Translations under genes and position numbers: made by a program
The notes under the pieces: generated by a model
Databases searched by the model: none
Seen by the model: only the letters and a program-made list of their open reading frames with translations
What the model was told of the DNA's origin: nothing
From: a virus
DNA length: 21,584 bases
Virus record (IMG/VR): IMGVR_UViG_3300036045_000066
Location: 1-21,584 of that record
Direction: 5' to 3' (one strand)
Shown here: positions 7,124 to 14,721 of the stretch, piece after piece
Position numbering within the stretch: position 1 is the first letter of the stretch
Layout: every line of letters starts with the position of its first letter

Positions 7124-7517
7124 CGCCGCCGCTTTCGCCGCGCTAGACGAGCAGATCCGCCGGCTCCGCGCCGTCGCCGGCCTGGCTGAAGACGCCGCAC
7201 CGCATGTTGCGGCCGCGCTGAAGGAAGAGCTCGACGCGCAGATAGCGCGCGGGCAAGGCCCTGACGGCAAGCCGTGGCTCAAGCGCGACGACGGCGGCCG
7301 CCCGCTGCGCAATGCCGCGGAGGCGACGACGGTCAAGGCTGTGGGCACGGCAATCGTTGCCCGTGTCACGGGGCATCATGCCTACCACCACAGGGGCCAG
7401 ACCCGCGGCAACGTCGTGCGGCAGATCTTGCCGACCGGCAAGCTGACGGATCCTTTCACGCGCGCGATCAAGCGCGTGCTTGACGAGCGATACGCGGCGC
7501 TCATGGGGGCGCGCTAA
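7113..7517 (+). CDS. Virion morphogenesis/tail completion protein (Mu gpG-like)
   Basis: The 134-residue protein has the layout of the phage virion morphogenesis family (Mu gpG, P2 gpS): an Ala/Glu-rich N-terminal helix, then the signature GPDGKPWLK (about residues 49-57). A HHAYHHRGQTRG segment follows, then RQILPTG, and a C-terminal helix IKRVLDERYAALM. The GPDG-x-x-W loop and the HxxHHxG stretch are the main grounds for the call. Such proteins act at the head-tail joint or tail end. In Mu the gene lies between portal and protease; here it lies after gp36, so the order is rearranged. It overlaps its upstream neighbour by 11 bases and its TAA overlaps the next ATG (TAATG). Confidence 0.72.
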   Translation: MANNAAAFAALDEQIRRLRAVAGLAEDAAPHVAAALKEELDAQIARGQGPDGKPWLKRDDGGRPLRNAAEATTVKAVGTAIVARVTGHHAYHHRGQTRGNVVRQILPTGKLTDPFTRAIKRVLDERYAALMGAR

Positions 7518-8134
7518 TGGCCGTCGTCTTTTCGCTAGAGAAGCTGATCGACGACGTCGTCGCGCGTTTCGCGACGGAAGGCCCGTGGCTCGTCGAGCCC
7601 GTGCTCGACCCGCCCACGCCGGGCACGCCGATCCCGAACGTCTTCGGCTGGAAGAAGCCCGAGCAGCAAATGCTGCGCGGCAATCGGATCATTTGGGTTC
7701 CGGGCGACGCGGAGAACGGGGAGGCCGGTGAGTACCTGCCTTCGCGGCATTCCGGCGAGGCGGATGCGCGGTTTCTCGCGCGACTCGGCGAGCGCTTCAC
7801 GGTGTACATCGTCGCGGAGAACAAGGCGCAGCCGGAGAACGAACGCGCGCAATACAACGCTTGCCGGCTGCTGCACGACGCTTGGTTTCGCGCCGTCTAC
7901 TTGGCGGCGCACGGTACTTTTAAGCTCGACAAGCCGCAATGGCTTGGCGACGCGAAGGAACGCCGCCGCGGCGCGGCGTTGCGCGTGCTCGGCACGATCG
8001 ACGCGCCGATTCCGGATGTAGTTCACGATTTCGTGGCGGCAGATGCACACGCCGAAGTCGGCGTCGCGCTGCACGCCTCATTTGACGACGAAGACGAAGA
8101 AGAAACGGTCGACACGACCGAGGTGGCACCATGA
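7517..8134 (+). CDS. Probable tail terminator/tail completion protein
   Basis: The 205-residue product lies between the morphogenesis protein and the sheath, the usual place of the tail terminator that caps the tube and joins the head. It shows an N-terminal helix (LEKLIDDVVARFATEG), a WxP loop region, strands RIIWVPGD and RFTVYIVAE, a helix ENERAQYNACRLLHDAW, and strands GAALRVLGTIDAPI. This alternation fits the alpha/beta fold of lambda gpU or Mu gp37-like terminators. The C-terminus is strongly acidic (DDEDEEE). Start ATG 7517 overlaps the previous TAA, and its stop overlaps the sheath ATG (ATGA). Function rests on position and fold pattern. Confidence 0.5.
   Translation: MAVVFSLEKLIDDVVARFATEGPWLVEPVLDPPTPGTPIPNVFGWKKPEQQMLRGNRIIWVPGDAENGEAGEYLPSRHSGEADARFLARLGERFTVYIVAENKAQPENERAQYNACRLLHDAWFRAVYLAAHGTFKLDKPQWLGDAKERRRGAALRVLGTIDAPIPDVVHDFVAADAHAEVGVALHASFDDEDEEETVDTTEVAP
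8120..8125 (+). promoter_or_regulatory. Strong ribosome binding site of the sheath gene
   Basis: GAGGTG ends five bases before the sheath ATG at 8131. It is inside the end of the upstream gene, so the sheath, which is needed in many copies, is both coupled and well initiated. Confidence 0.6.
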
Positions 8135-9603
8135 CTCAACCGAAAATCGCGATCACGGAACAAGACGGCGCCCTAGGCGTGCTGCCCCCGAGCGCCGGCG
8201 CGCTTTTCGCCGTCGCCGGCGTGGCGACGGCCGGGCCCCTCGACACGCCGACCACGTTCGGCCGCGTCAAGGATCTCGTCGCGGCGTTTTCAATCGCGGG
8301 TGTCAATCCCGGGCCGGCCATCGAGGCCGCCGCTCACTACATCGAGCGCTACGGCCGACCGGTCGTCTTCACGCGCATTGCCGGCGCGACCCCAGGCACG
8401 ATGGGCACGATCGACGTCAGCGAAATGACGGGCACGTCAGTCGCTTCGATCGCCGCGAGTCCAGCGCCGAACGACGACGCCGACGTCGTCGTGTACTTCC
8501 CGACCGGCGGCACCGTTGGCACGACCGGGATCGTGTACCAGGTGAGTCTTGATGGCGGCGTAAACTTCGGCGCGAAAACGGCGCTCGGCACGGCAAACAA
8601 CCTGACGGTTCCGGCCCTCGGCACGCTGCAATTCAATTTTGCGGCAGGCACGATCGTGTCGGGCAGCAGGCTGAGGGCCCGCGCCAATGCGCCTATGTGG
8701 ACTTCCATGGGGCTCGGCTCCGCGCTTGACGCGCTGAAGGTTTGGATCGGTACGTGGGAGATCTTGCACGTCGTCGGCAACCTCGACGCGACGCTCTTCG
8801 ACGCCGTCGAATCGAAGATTCAGGCAATGGCGGCAGAGGGCAAGGATCATCCGTGGATCGGCAGCTTCCGCATGCCGAACGCGGGCGAGACGGAGGCCGC
8901 CTATAAAACGGCGTTTGACACGGCGTTTGGCGCGAAGTCGACGACGTACGGCACCGTGTGTGCCGGCGCCGAGGATCTGATCTCGAGCGTCAGCGGTCGC
9001 AAGTACCGCCGGCCCTGGTCCTTCGCATACGCCGCGCGCGAGGCGAGCGTTTCTGAAGAGGTCAATACGGCGGATGTTAATCTCGGCGCTTTGCCGGGCG
9101 ACATTCGAAACGACAACGGCAACGTGAAGCATCACGACGAATCGGCCAACCCTGGCCTCGACGACTCGCGCGCGTGCGTCGCTCGTACGTGGGATGACTT
9201 CCCCGGCGTGTACGTCAACCGCCCGCGCCTGCTGTCGAGCGAGACCAGCGACTTTCAGCTCATGCCGCACCGGCGTGTGATGAACCTGGGGAAGAAGGCG
9301 CTCCGCGCGTACCTTCAGCGCCGGCTCAACAAGCCGATCCGCGTCGACAAGAAAACGGGCTTCATTCTCGAGGAAGAGGCGCAAGAGATCGAAGCGGGCG
9401 CAAACGCCGTGCTTCGCGACGTGCTCCTACAGAAGCCGAAGGCGAGCGACGCCTTCTTCGTGTTGTCGCGGACCGACAACGTGCTTTCCACCAAAACCCT
9501 GACCGGCGAGTGCCGAATCGTGCCGCTCGCTTACCCCGAGACGATCAACGTCGATCCGATCGCGTTCTTCAATCCGGCGCTGCAGATCGCGGCGGCCGCG
9601 TAA
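8131..9603 (+). CDS. Contractile tail sheath protein
   Basis: The 490-residue protein matches tail sheath architecture. The N-terminus has AGALFAVAGVATAGPLDTP and FGRVKDLVAAF with a following HYIERYGRPVVFTRIAG, typical of the first sheath domain. Residues about 95-190 form an inserted beta domain (VVVYFPTGGTVGTTGIVYQVSLDG split into strands). The C-terminal half contains WSFAYAAREAS, the ARTWDDFPGVYVNRPRL stretch and an arginine-rich MPHRRVMNLGKKALR. It ends with an arm of LAYPETINVDPIAFFNP, as expected for the sheath handshake region. It resembles DUF2586-type sheaths. The protein wraps the tube and contracts on infection. ATG 8131 has a GAGGTG ribosome binding site and overlaps the upstream stop. 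Confidence 0.88.
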   Translation: MTQPKIAITEQDGALGVLPPSAGALFAVAGVATAGPLDTPTTFGRVKDLVAAFSIAGVNPGPAIEAAAHYIERYGRPVVFTRIAGATPGTMGTIDVSEMTGTSVASIAASPAPNDDADVVVYFPTGGTVGTTGIVYQVSLDGGVNFGAKTALGTANNLTVPALGTLQFNFAAGTIVSGSRLRARANAPMWTSMGLGSALDALKVWIGTWEILHVVGNLDATLFDAVESKIQAMAAEGKDHPWIGSFRMPNAGETEAAYKTAFDTAFGAKSTTYGTVCAGAEDLISSVSGRKYRRPWSFAYAAREASVSEEVNTADVNLGALPGDIRNDNGNVKHHDESANPGLDDSRACVARTWDDFPGVYVNRPRLLSSETSDFQLMPHRRVMNLGKKALRAYLQRRLNKPIRVDKKTGFILEEEAQEIEAGANAVLRDVLLQKPKASDAFFVLSRTDNVLSTKTLTGECRIVPLAYPETINVDPIAFFNPALQIAAAA

Positions 9604-9615
9604 CGGAGTAGTCAC

Positions 9616-10086
9616 ATGGCTGGCGATCAAGTACGAGTGCAGGGCAGGCTAGTTAGCTGGGCCTCCAACATTTTCAAGATGAACGGCGTGCGCTACTACG
9701 GCGTGACTTCGGTCAGCTGGGATCAGTCGCGCACGCGCACGCTCGGCTACGGTCAGAACCGATCAGGGCGGCCGCGCGGCAAGACGGGCGGCAAGTACGA
9801 GCCGGGCGTGCTCAAGATCAAGATGCACACGGATACTGCCATCCAAATGCGCAAAGATCTCGCCGCGCTCGCGCCCGACCTCAAGTCGTACGGCGAAACC
9901 GAAGTGCCGATCACGAACCAGACGGCGGAGGGCAACATCAATTCGACCGCGGAATTTATCCGCTGTTGCCTAGCGAAGGAAACGCCAAGCGTCGAGGAGT
10001 CCGGCGAGCCGTCGCAAGAAGAGTGGGAGTTTTCGACGGAGGGAATCGTTACGGACGGTTTGAGCTTGTTCGATCAGCGTCAGTGA
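9616..10086 (+). CDS. Tail tube protein
   Basis: The 156-residue protein directly follows the sheath, where myophages keep the tube subunit through which DNA passes. Visible features fit a tube beta-sandwich: GRLVSWASNIFKMNGVRYYG at the start, a loop rich in Arg and Gly (GYGQNRSGRPRGKTGG), then strands around LKIKMHTDTAIQMRKDLAAL and EEWEFSTEGIVTDGLSLF. Length is normal for the family (Mu gpM is smaller, others 150-170). ATG 9616 has GGAG about nine bases upstream. A 16-base gap separates it from the chaperone gene. Confidence 0.8.
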   Translation: MAGDQVRVQGRLVSWASNIFKMNGVRYYGVTSVSWDQSRTRTLGYGQNRSGRPRGKTGGKYEPGVLKIKMHTDTAIQMRKDLAALAPDLKSYGETEVPITNQTAEGNINSTAEFIRCCLAKETPSVEESGEPSQEEWEFSTEGIVTDGLSLFDQRQ

Positions 10087-10102
10087 CCGTTGAGGTGCCC
10101 AA

Positions 10103-10528
10103 ATGGAAAGTCTGGAAGATCTGAAGAAGCGAGCGAAGGCGGCGGCGGATAAGGTCGCCGCGAAGGTCGCGGCCGCCGACGAAGCGCGCGAGCGTCGGCA
10201 GCTTGAAGGCGAGATCAAGCTCGCCGAGCTCGACGAGACGCTCGGCGTCCGCGGCCGCGATTACGAGGCCGTGTTCAGCCTGCGAACGGGTGACATGGTC
10301 GTCGTGAAAGCCCCGGGCGAAGTGCACTGGCAAAAGGTCAGCGCGAAGGGGCTCGACGGCGAGCTGTCACTAAAGGACATGCTCGAGCTCGTCGCCGCGT
10401 GCCTCGCCTACCCGGACCCGCCGGCCTTCGGCAAGATCTGTGAGCACACGCCCGCGATCATCGACGACGCCGTCGCGGCGATCACGCGGCTTGCGGGCGC
10501 GCGCGAGGCGAAGAAGGGAAAAGGGTAA
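10103..10528 (+). CDS. Tail assembly chaperone, 0-frame product (lambda G-like)
   Basis: The 141-residue protein lies between tube and tape measure, the fixed place of the tail assembly chaperone pair. It begins with an Ala/Lys-rich helix (LKKRAKAAADKVAAKVAAA). It then carries a compact domain with RDYEAVFSLRTGDMVVVKAPG and VSAKGLDGELSLKDMLELVAACLAYP, and ends in a basic tail AREAKKGKG. The chaperone would coat the tape measure during tail assembly. Its last codons form GGGAAAA in the right phase for a -1 slip, so part of the translation products should continue into the frame ending at 10716. No strong Shine-Dalgarno is visible before ATG 10103 (GAGG at 10093-10096). Confidence 0.75.
   Translation: MESLEDLKKRAKAAADKVAAKVAAADEARERRQLEGEIKLAELDETLGVRGRDYEAVFSLRTGDMVVVKAPGEVHWQKVSAKGLDGELSLKDMLELVAACLAYPDPPAFGKICEHTPAIIDDAVAAITRLAGAREAKKGKG
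10516..10522 (+). promoter_or_regulatory. Programmed -1 frameshift slippery site GGGAAAA
   Basis: The heptamer reads G GGA AAA in the chaperone frame, the X XXY YYZ form that allows both tRNAs to re-pair after slipping one base back. It is one sense codon before the 0-frame stop TAA (10526-10528). A GAGG at 10505-10508 could act as an upstream Shine-Dalgarno stimulator. The -1 frame is then open to 10716. Conserved frameshifts at this place are known in lambda G/GT and many other tailed phages. Confidence 0.8.
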
Positions 10529-10716
10529 CGGAGCTGCGCGAAGAGGTGCGGAAGAACTTGACTGAAGCCGGCGAATGTTTCGGTCGGTTCTTCCGCGGCG
10601 CAGCACCGGAGTCAGTCACCGATCAGGCCCGCCAGCAAGTAGGCGGCGAGCTATTCGCCAAGCTCGCCCAGAACCTTGACGAATTGGTTTCGGCACTGAG
10701 GTCGCAGAATGGCTGA
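10522..10716 (+). CDS. -1 frame extension of the tail assembly chaperone (T-like part of a GT fusion)
   Basis: After the slip, reading resumes at AGG 10522 and stays open for 64 codons to TGA 10714-10716, giving a 204-residue fusion. The extension reads RVTELREEVRKNLTEAGE, then CFGRFFRG and a helical DQARQQVGGELFAKLAQNLDELVSAL. It fills exactly the space between the 0-frame stop and the tape measure and overlaps the tape measure start (10709) by eight bases. In lambda the equivalent GT extension recruits the tape measure. GTG 10546 could in principle start a separate protein, but the slippery site favours the fusion. Confidence 0.75.
   Translation, partial: RVTELREEVRKNLTEAGECFGRFFRGAAPESVTDQARQQVGGELFAKLAQNLDELVSALRSQNG
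10548..10596 (+). other. 10-bp stem downstream of the frameshift site
   Basis: GCGGAAGAAC (10548-10557) is exactly complementary to GTTCTTCCGC (10587-10596), enclosing a 29-base loop. It starts 25 bases after the slippery heptamer, farther than the usual 5-9 base spacer of frameshift stimulators. It may still slow ribosomes or occlude the tape measure start region. It lies wholly inside the -1 frame extension. Confidence 0.35.
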
Positions 10717-12568
10717 CGCGGTATTTTCATTCGAGCTCGAAGGCAACGGCGACGCCGCGCTCGAGCAAGCCTCCGCACTCGAGCAGTTGCGCGACCGCCT
10801 GACTCAGGGCACGGCAGCGCTGCGCGGTATGCAGAGCAGCCTAAACGCTATGAAGGGCAGCGCGCACGCGAACGGCCCCGCGTTCAAGCAGCTGAAGGAC
10901 CAGATCGCCGCCCAGAAAGCGGCGCTTGCCGGCGCGCACGCGCGCTTCGTCGAGCTCGGCGGCGACTTCAAAAACCTGAAGCGTCCGGCCGTCGACGCAA
11001 AGGCCGGCTTCGAGCAATTCCTAGAGAGCGCGCGCGGCTCGAGCGGCCCGCTTGGGCGGCTCGTCGGCGGACTCGAGAAACTGAAGGGGCTAGGCGCGCG
11101 TGGCGCCATGGCAGCCGGCCTGGCCGGCATCGGGGCGGCGCTGCTCGCGCTCGCGGCCGCCGCGACGGTTGCAACGGCGGCGCTATTCAAGTTCGGCCTG
11201 GCCATGGCTGACGCGGTGCGCGCCGAGAGGCTGCAGCTGGAAGGTCTGACGAAGATCCGTAACTGGTGGGGTCTGGCCGCGGACAAGGCCGGCTTTCTTC
11301 AGGACACGATTTCAAAAGTGTCGGGTCAAGTCGCGCTCGGGCGCGATCAGATCAACGGCATGGCGACGAGCCTGTACAAGGCGGGTTTGCGTGGCGGCAG
11401 TCTGCAGCACGCGCTCGAGGGCGTCGCCATTGCGACCGCCGCCGCCGGCGAAGAGCAGGGCGAGTTTTACAAGGCGTGGTTTCTCGGCGCGTCGCGGAGC
11501 AGCGGCGCGACGAAGAAGCTCGCCGACGACATCAAAGCGCGCTTCGGCGGCGTGGCGAAAGCGCAAATGCTGTCGCTTGGCGTGCAGGCGAAAAAGCTCC
11601 GCGAAAATTTTCAGCAGCTTTTCAGCGGGCTACGGATTGAGCGCTTTCTTGAGGCGCTGCACGACGTCACGGATCTGTTCAGTCAAAACACGTTCAGCGG
11701 TCGCGCGCTGAAGACGATTCTTGAAACTGTGTTTCAGCCGATGGTCGACTTCGCGACCGGATACGGGATCTACTTTAAGCGCTTCTTTCAGGGCCTGATC
11801 ATCGGCGCGCAGCTGCTTGTGTTGGGTGTGCTCAAGCTTCGTAATTGGTTTCGAAAGACGTTCGGCGATTCGGAGATCCTGAAGGGCATAGACAAGCAAA
11901 AGATCGCTGTTTACGCGGGCGCGTTCGCGGTTGGAGCGCTTGCTGGTGCGTTCGTCGGCCTTGCCGCCGCGATTGCCGTCGTCGTTGCTCCGTTTGTTTA
12001 CCTTGCATATCGTATCGCGAAGTTTGTTAAAGACGTGTACGACGCCTATGCGGCTTTCCGTGCGATTGACTGGACTGCGGCGGGGCGTGCGCTCGTTGAT
12101 GGTATTGCGGCTGGTATCCGCAACGGCGCGCAATGGGTTATCAGCGCTGTGAAGAATCTGGGTTCACAAGCGCTGAAGGCCTTCAAAGAAAAGCTCGGCA
12201 TCGCCAGCCCTTCGCGCGTCTTCGCGAGGCTTGGCGTTGAAATGCCTCGCGGTGCCGCCGTTGGCATTCAGGCGGGCGCGCCGCAGCTGACCGCGGCAAC
12301 GCGGCGCATGGCCAATGAATCGAGCGCCGCATACGAAGCCGCTCCGCCGCTCACGGCAGCCCCCGTTTCGCCCGTTGTCGCGCCGGCCGCGGGCGGTCGT
12401 CGCGGCGCCATCGTGTCCCCTACGCTCAACCTGACGATCAATGTCGCGGCGCCGGCGGACGGCAAGACGTCAACGCTAGTCGAAGATATCCGGCGCGTGG
12501 TGCGCGAGGAGATCCCGGCCATGTTCGAGAGCGTCGCGATTCATCTCGGTGCTGAGGTGCCGGCGTAA
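10709..12568 (+). CDS. Tape measure protein
   Basis: The 619-residue protein lies after the chaperone pair and sets tail length. The first 125 residues are mostly helical and rich in Ala, Gln and Lys. Hydrophobic segments follow at about residues 130-170 (Ala/Gly-rich, GLAGIGAALLALAAAATV), 362-375 (GLIIGAQLLVLGVL) and 401-440 (GALAGAFVGLAAAIAVVVAP). These could help membrane passage of DNA after ejection. Residues about 490-525 carry LGIASPSRVFARLGVEMPRGAAVGIQ split over the typical tape measure C-terminal motif. A Pro/Ala linker and a short beta end follow. By the usual 0.15 nm per residue the tail would be near 90 nm. ATG 10709 overlaps the chaperone extension; its TAA overlaps the next ATG. 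Confidence 0.87.
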   Translation: MADAVFSFELEGNGDAALEQASALEQLRDRLTQGTAALRGMQSSLNAMKGSAHANGPAFKQLKDQIAAQKAALAGAHARFVELGGDFKNLKRPAVDAKAGFEQFLESARGSSGPLGRLVGGLEKLKGLGARGAMAAGLAGIGAALLALAAAATVATAALFKFGLAMADAVRAERLQLEGLTKIRNWWGLAADKAGFLQDTISKVSGQVALGRDQINGMATSLYKAGLRGGSLQHALEGVAIATAAAGEEQGEFYKAWFLGASRSSGATKKLADDIKARFGGVAKAQMLSLGVQAKKLRENFQQLFSGLRIERFLEALHDVTDLFSQNTFSGRALKTILETVFQPMVDFATGYGIYFKRFFQGLIIGAQLLVLGVLKLRNWFRKTFGDSEILKGIDKQKIAVYAGAFAVGALAGAFVGLAAAIAVVVAPFVYLAYRIAKFVKDVYDAYAAFRAIDWTAAGRALVDGIAAGIRNGAQWVISAVKNLGSQALKAFKEKLGIASPSRVFARLGVEMPRGAAVGIQAGAPQLTAATRRMANESSAAYEAAPPLTAAPVSPVVAPAAGGRRGAIVSPTLNLTINVAAPADGKTSTLVEDIRRVVREEIPAMFESVAIHLGAEVPA

Positions 12569-13092
12569 TGGCACGTCTCACGTCCCAGGGATACGGCGAT
12601 TTCGTCCTACTCGGCGGCCTCAAGTCGCCGGGCTTGTGCGACGTGCAGGGCGCGGGCTCGCCGCGCAAGTGGGATCAAGCAGCTGGCTACGGTTTGAGCG
12701 GTGCCGTGTCGCGCTTTCTCGGCAACGCGCTCTCGGAGTTCTCTATCAAGTTCCGGCTGTACGGCGATCCGAAGGTTCCAGACCCCGACTGGCAAGCTTG
12801 GCAGGCCTTCGAAGCCGTGCTCATGAAGCCGCCGGCGGGAAAGCACCCGCGTGCGCTCGACATTTGGCACCCAGTGCTCGAGCGGTTGAAGATCAAGTCG
12901 GTTGGCGTCGTCGACGTGGGCCAGCCGTATCAGTCTGACGACGGCGAGTGGACGATCGAGGTCAAATTCATCGAGTATCGGCGTCCGAAAATCACACTTG
13001 CGAAGCCGGAGGCCGCCAAAGCCACGCCGACTGATCCCTATGATCGGATCATTGATTCGCTCGACCAGCAGATCAAAGAGGCCGCGAAATGA
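12568..13092 (+). CDS. Tail/baseplate protein after the tape measure (possible tube initiator)
   Basis: I do not recognise this 174-residue family with certainty. It has a Gly-rich beta start (GYGDFVLLGGLKSPG), a SPRKWDQAAGYGLSGAVSRF stretch, strands FSIKFRLYGDP, a WQAWQAF helix and WTIEVKFIEYRRPKITL. The C-terminus is helical (DRIIDSLDQQIKEAAK). Its place between tape measure and hub is that of Mu gpN or the tube-initiator/LysM baseplate proteins, and its mixed beta pattern fits a hub-tube adaptor. It is much shorter than Mu gpN, so it is not a full-length member of that family. TAATG overlap upstream and ATGA overlap downstream (13089-13092) tie it to its neighbours. Confidence 0.45.
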   Translation: MARLTSQGYGDFVLLGGLKSPGLCDVQGAGSPRKWDQAAGYGLSGAVSRFLGNALSEFSIKFRLYGDPKVPDPDWQAWQAFEAVLMKPPAGKHPRALDIWHPVLERLKIKSVGVVDVGQPYQSDDGEWTIEVKFIEYRRPKITLAKPEAAKATPTDPYDRIIDSLDQQIKEAAK

Positions 13093-14228
13093 CAGCGGTC
13101 GTCACGCTCGGCGGAGAGAGCGTTTCTAGCGTGCGCCTGCACGTGCCGAACGTGGGCCCGTGGTTTGCTGACGTCGACTTCGTCGATTCACCGACGTTCA
13201 GCGGCCGACAGACACTCAAGATTGGCGAGCGAAGTTTCGTGGGCACGATTGATCCCCGTGAAGATGGTACTTTTGGTGGCCGTCGGCGCTGTAGGCTGGT
13301 CGCCGGCGCGGGCGGCTGGGGTAAGGCGCTGAAAGCGAAGCCGTATCACAACGATGCCGGCGTCAAAGCGCGCGCGATCGCCGACGACGCTGCGCGCGAG
13401 GTCGGAGAAACGATCGGCACGTTCACGCCGGGCGCGGATCGCGTCGGTGTTGACTACGTGCGCGAGGCACGTGAGGCGTCGACGGCGCTCGAAGACGCTG
13501 CGGGGGGCGTGCCCTGGTGGGTTGATTACGCGGGCGTGACGCATGTCAATCAACGACCGACCACGAAACCGGCGGCTGGCGCGTACGATCTGATCGAGTA
13601 CGCCGCGCGAGAGCGCGTTGCACTGCTTGTCGTTGACGATCTTGCCGCTGTGGGCATTGGCAGCGTGCTTTCCGAGCGGCTTGACGCACCGCAAACGGTC
13701 CGCGAGCTCGAGATTACGATCAGCAGTGACGGGATTCGCGTGCGTGCGTGGTGCGGCGGCGTACCTGCGGCGCGCGGGCGGCTTGCCGGTGCGCTTCAAG
13801 CCATCGTTGAACGGCTGATGAGCGGCCGCTTGTTTGGCAAATACCGTTATCGAGTCGTGAAAGTTGCCGGCGACGCGCGGTTGACGCTGCAGGCGGTACA
13901 CAAACGGCCGGGTTTGCCGGACATGGTGCCGATCGCCGTGTGGCCAGGCTTCGCCGCCGGCGAGGTGAATCCGCGCGAGGCGTCCGAAGCTCTCGTCGAG
14001 TTTATCGAGGGTGACCGCGCGCAGCCGATCGTGACCGGATTCGCAACCGAAACCGGCGGCGTCGAGGTTGCGTATAAGGGCGCGAGCGTCGAGATCCTGC
14101 TGCCGCCGTGCCTTTTTTCCGGGACGGTAGCGGGTGCGCCCGCCACTGGCGTTCTTACGTTCCCCCTGACGAAGACGCTGGGCGCGGTCACCGGCGGCAC
14201 GCCGCACATGAAGGTCAAGGTCGACTGA
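13089..14228 (+). CDS. Baseplate hub protein with spike-like OB region (Mu gp44/gp45, P2 D/V-like)
   Basis: The 379-residue protein is the best candidate for the central hub. Residues 1-80 form beta strands (VTLGGESVSSVRLHVPNVG, DFVDSPTF). Residues about 95-175 have a helix VKARAIADDAAREVGETI and a WWVDYAGVTHV strand pair, resembling hub domains of the gp27/gpD type. Residues about 240-318 read FGKYRYRVVKV to VEFIEGDRAQPIVTGFA, a pattern of the OB-fold in gpV/gp45 spike proteins. The C-terminus ends in GAVTGGTPHMKVKVD. No separate long spike gene is seen next to it, so hub and spike base may be combined. Exact family is uncertain. Confidence 0.6.
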   Translation: MTAVVTLGGESVSSVRLHVPNVGPWFADVDFVDSPTFSGRQTLKIGERSFVGTIDPREDGTFGGRRRCRLVAGAGGWGKALKAKPYHNDAGVKARAIADDAAREVGETIGTFTPGADRVGVDYVREAREASTALEDAAGGVPWWVDYAGVTHVNQRPTTKPAAGAYDLIEYAARERVALLVVDDLAAVGIGSVLSERLDAPQTVRELEITISSDGIRVRAWCGGVPAARGRLAGALQAIVERLMSGRLFGKYRYRVVKVAGDARLTLQAVHKRPGLPDMVPIAVWPGFAAGEVNPREASEALVEFIEGDRAQPIVTGFATETGGVEVAYKGASVEILLPPCLFSGTVAGAPATGVLTFPLTKTLGAVTGGTPHMKVKVD

Positions 14229-14229
14229 A

Positions 14230-14721
14230 ATGTTGACGTATGTCGGATCGCTCAGTTTGTCGGCGGCTGTTCCCGCGGTCGCCACTGTTTTCGCGTCGGC
14301 GATCGCCGATCTGGAAGCGAGGATCGCCGCGTTAGGTGCGGCGATCCCGACGTTCACGCCGCCGACGGTGCAGCTCGAGCTCGCTAAATCGATTCTGGCG
14401 GCAATCGAGGCCAACATTGCGCTAGGCATAACGCCGCCTTCGCTCGACCTACAGATCGGTCTATTCCTGGCGCAGATCGCGGAGCTGCAGGCTGCGCTAC
14501 AGATCGTGCTCGACGTCAAGGCGCTGTTTGCCGCGGCGGGCGTGCACGTTTATGTTTACTCCGGCACAGCCGGGGATTTCGGGGCGGATTTGACGACGGA
14601 GCTAGCCGCAGGCTTCCCGGGCGGCACCGGTCCGACGCAGTCAACTAACGCGATCGTGCTCGCGACGACGATCGGCGCGACGTGGTCAGCAATGGCCCAA
14701 GTGTTTCAGGTGACACCGTGA
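14230..14721 (+). CDS. Unrecognised helical baseplate-region protein
   Basis: I do not recognise this 163-residue protein. It is very poor in charged residues and rich in Ala, Leu, Ile and Thr. Helices include VFASAIADLEARIAALGAAI, LELAKSILAAIEANI and LFLAQIAELQAALQIVLDVKALF, separated by proline-containing links (TFTPP, GITPPS). A short beta end (VHVYVYSG) precedes a Gly/Thr-rich C-terminus. The heptad-like Leu spacing suggests a coiled bundle rather than a membrane protein, although one hydrophobic helix is long enough to span a membrane. It lies between hub and gp25-like genes with one base separating it from the hub stop, and its TGA overlaps the next GTG. A structural role in hub or spike assembly is inferred from position. 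Confidence 0.6.
   Translation: MLTYVGSLSLSAAVPAVATVFASAIADLEARIAALGAAIPTFTPPTVQLELAKSILAAIEANIALGITPPSLDLQIGLFLAQIAELQAALQIVLDVKALFAAAGVHVYVYSGTAGDFGADLTTELAAGFPGGTGPTQSTNAIVLATTIGATWSAMAQVFQVTP

Noticed and set aside
8437-9384. 315-codon minus-strand frame inside the sheath gene
   Set aside because: Arg-rich antisense translation of a well-supported sheath gene.
13188-14519. 443-codon open frame on the minus strand
   Set aside because: It runs antisense to the hub gene and the next gene, both of which have good overlaps and protein-like sequence. Long antisense frames are expected in GC-rich DNA with G/C-biased third positions, and the translation is Arg-rich and low in domain-like pattern.
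14682-14717. Longer N-terminus for the wedge protein from ATG 14682
   Set aside because: It lies within the upstream gene, and GTG 14718 has AGGTG in front and a GTGA overlap.
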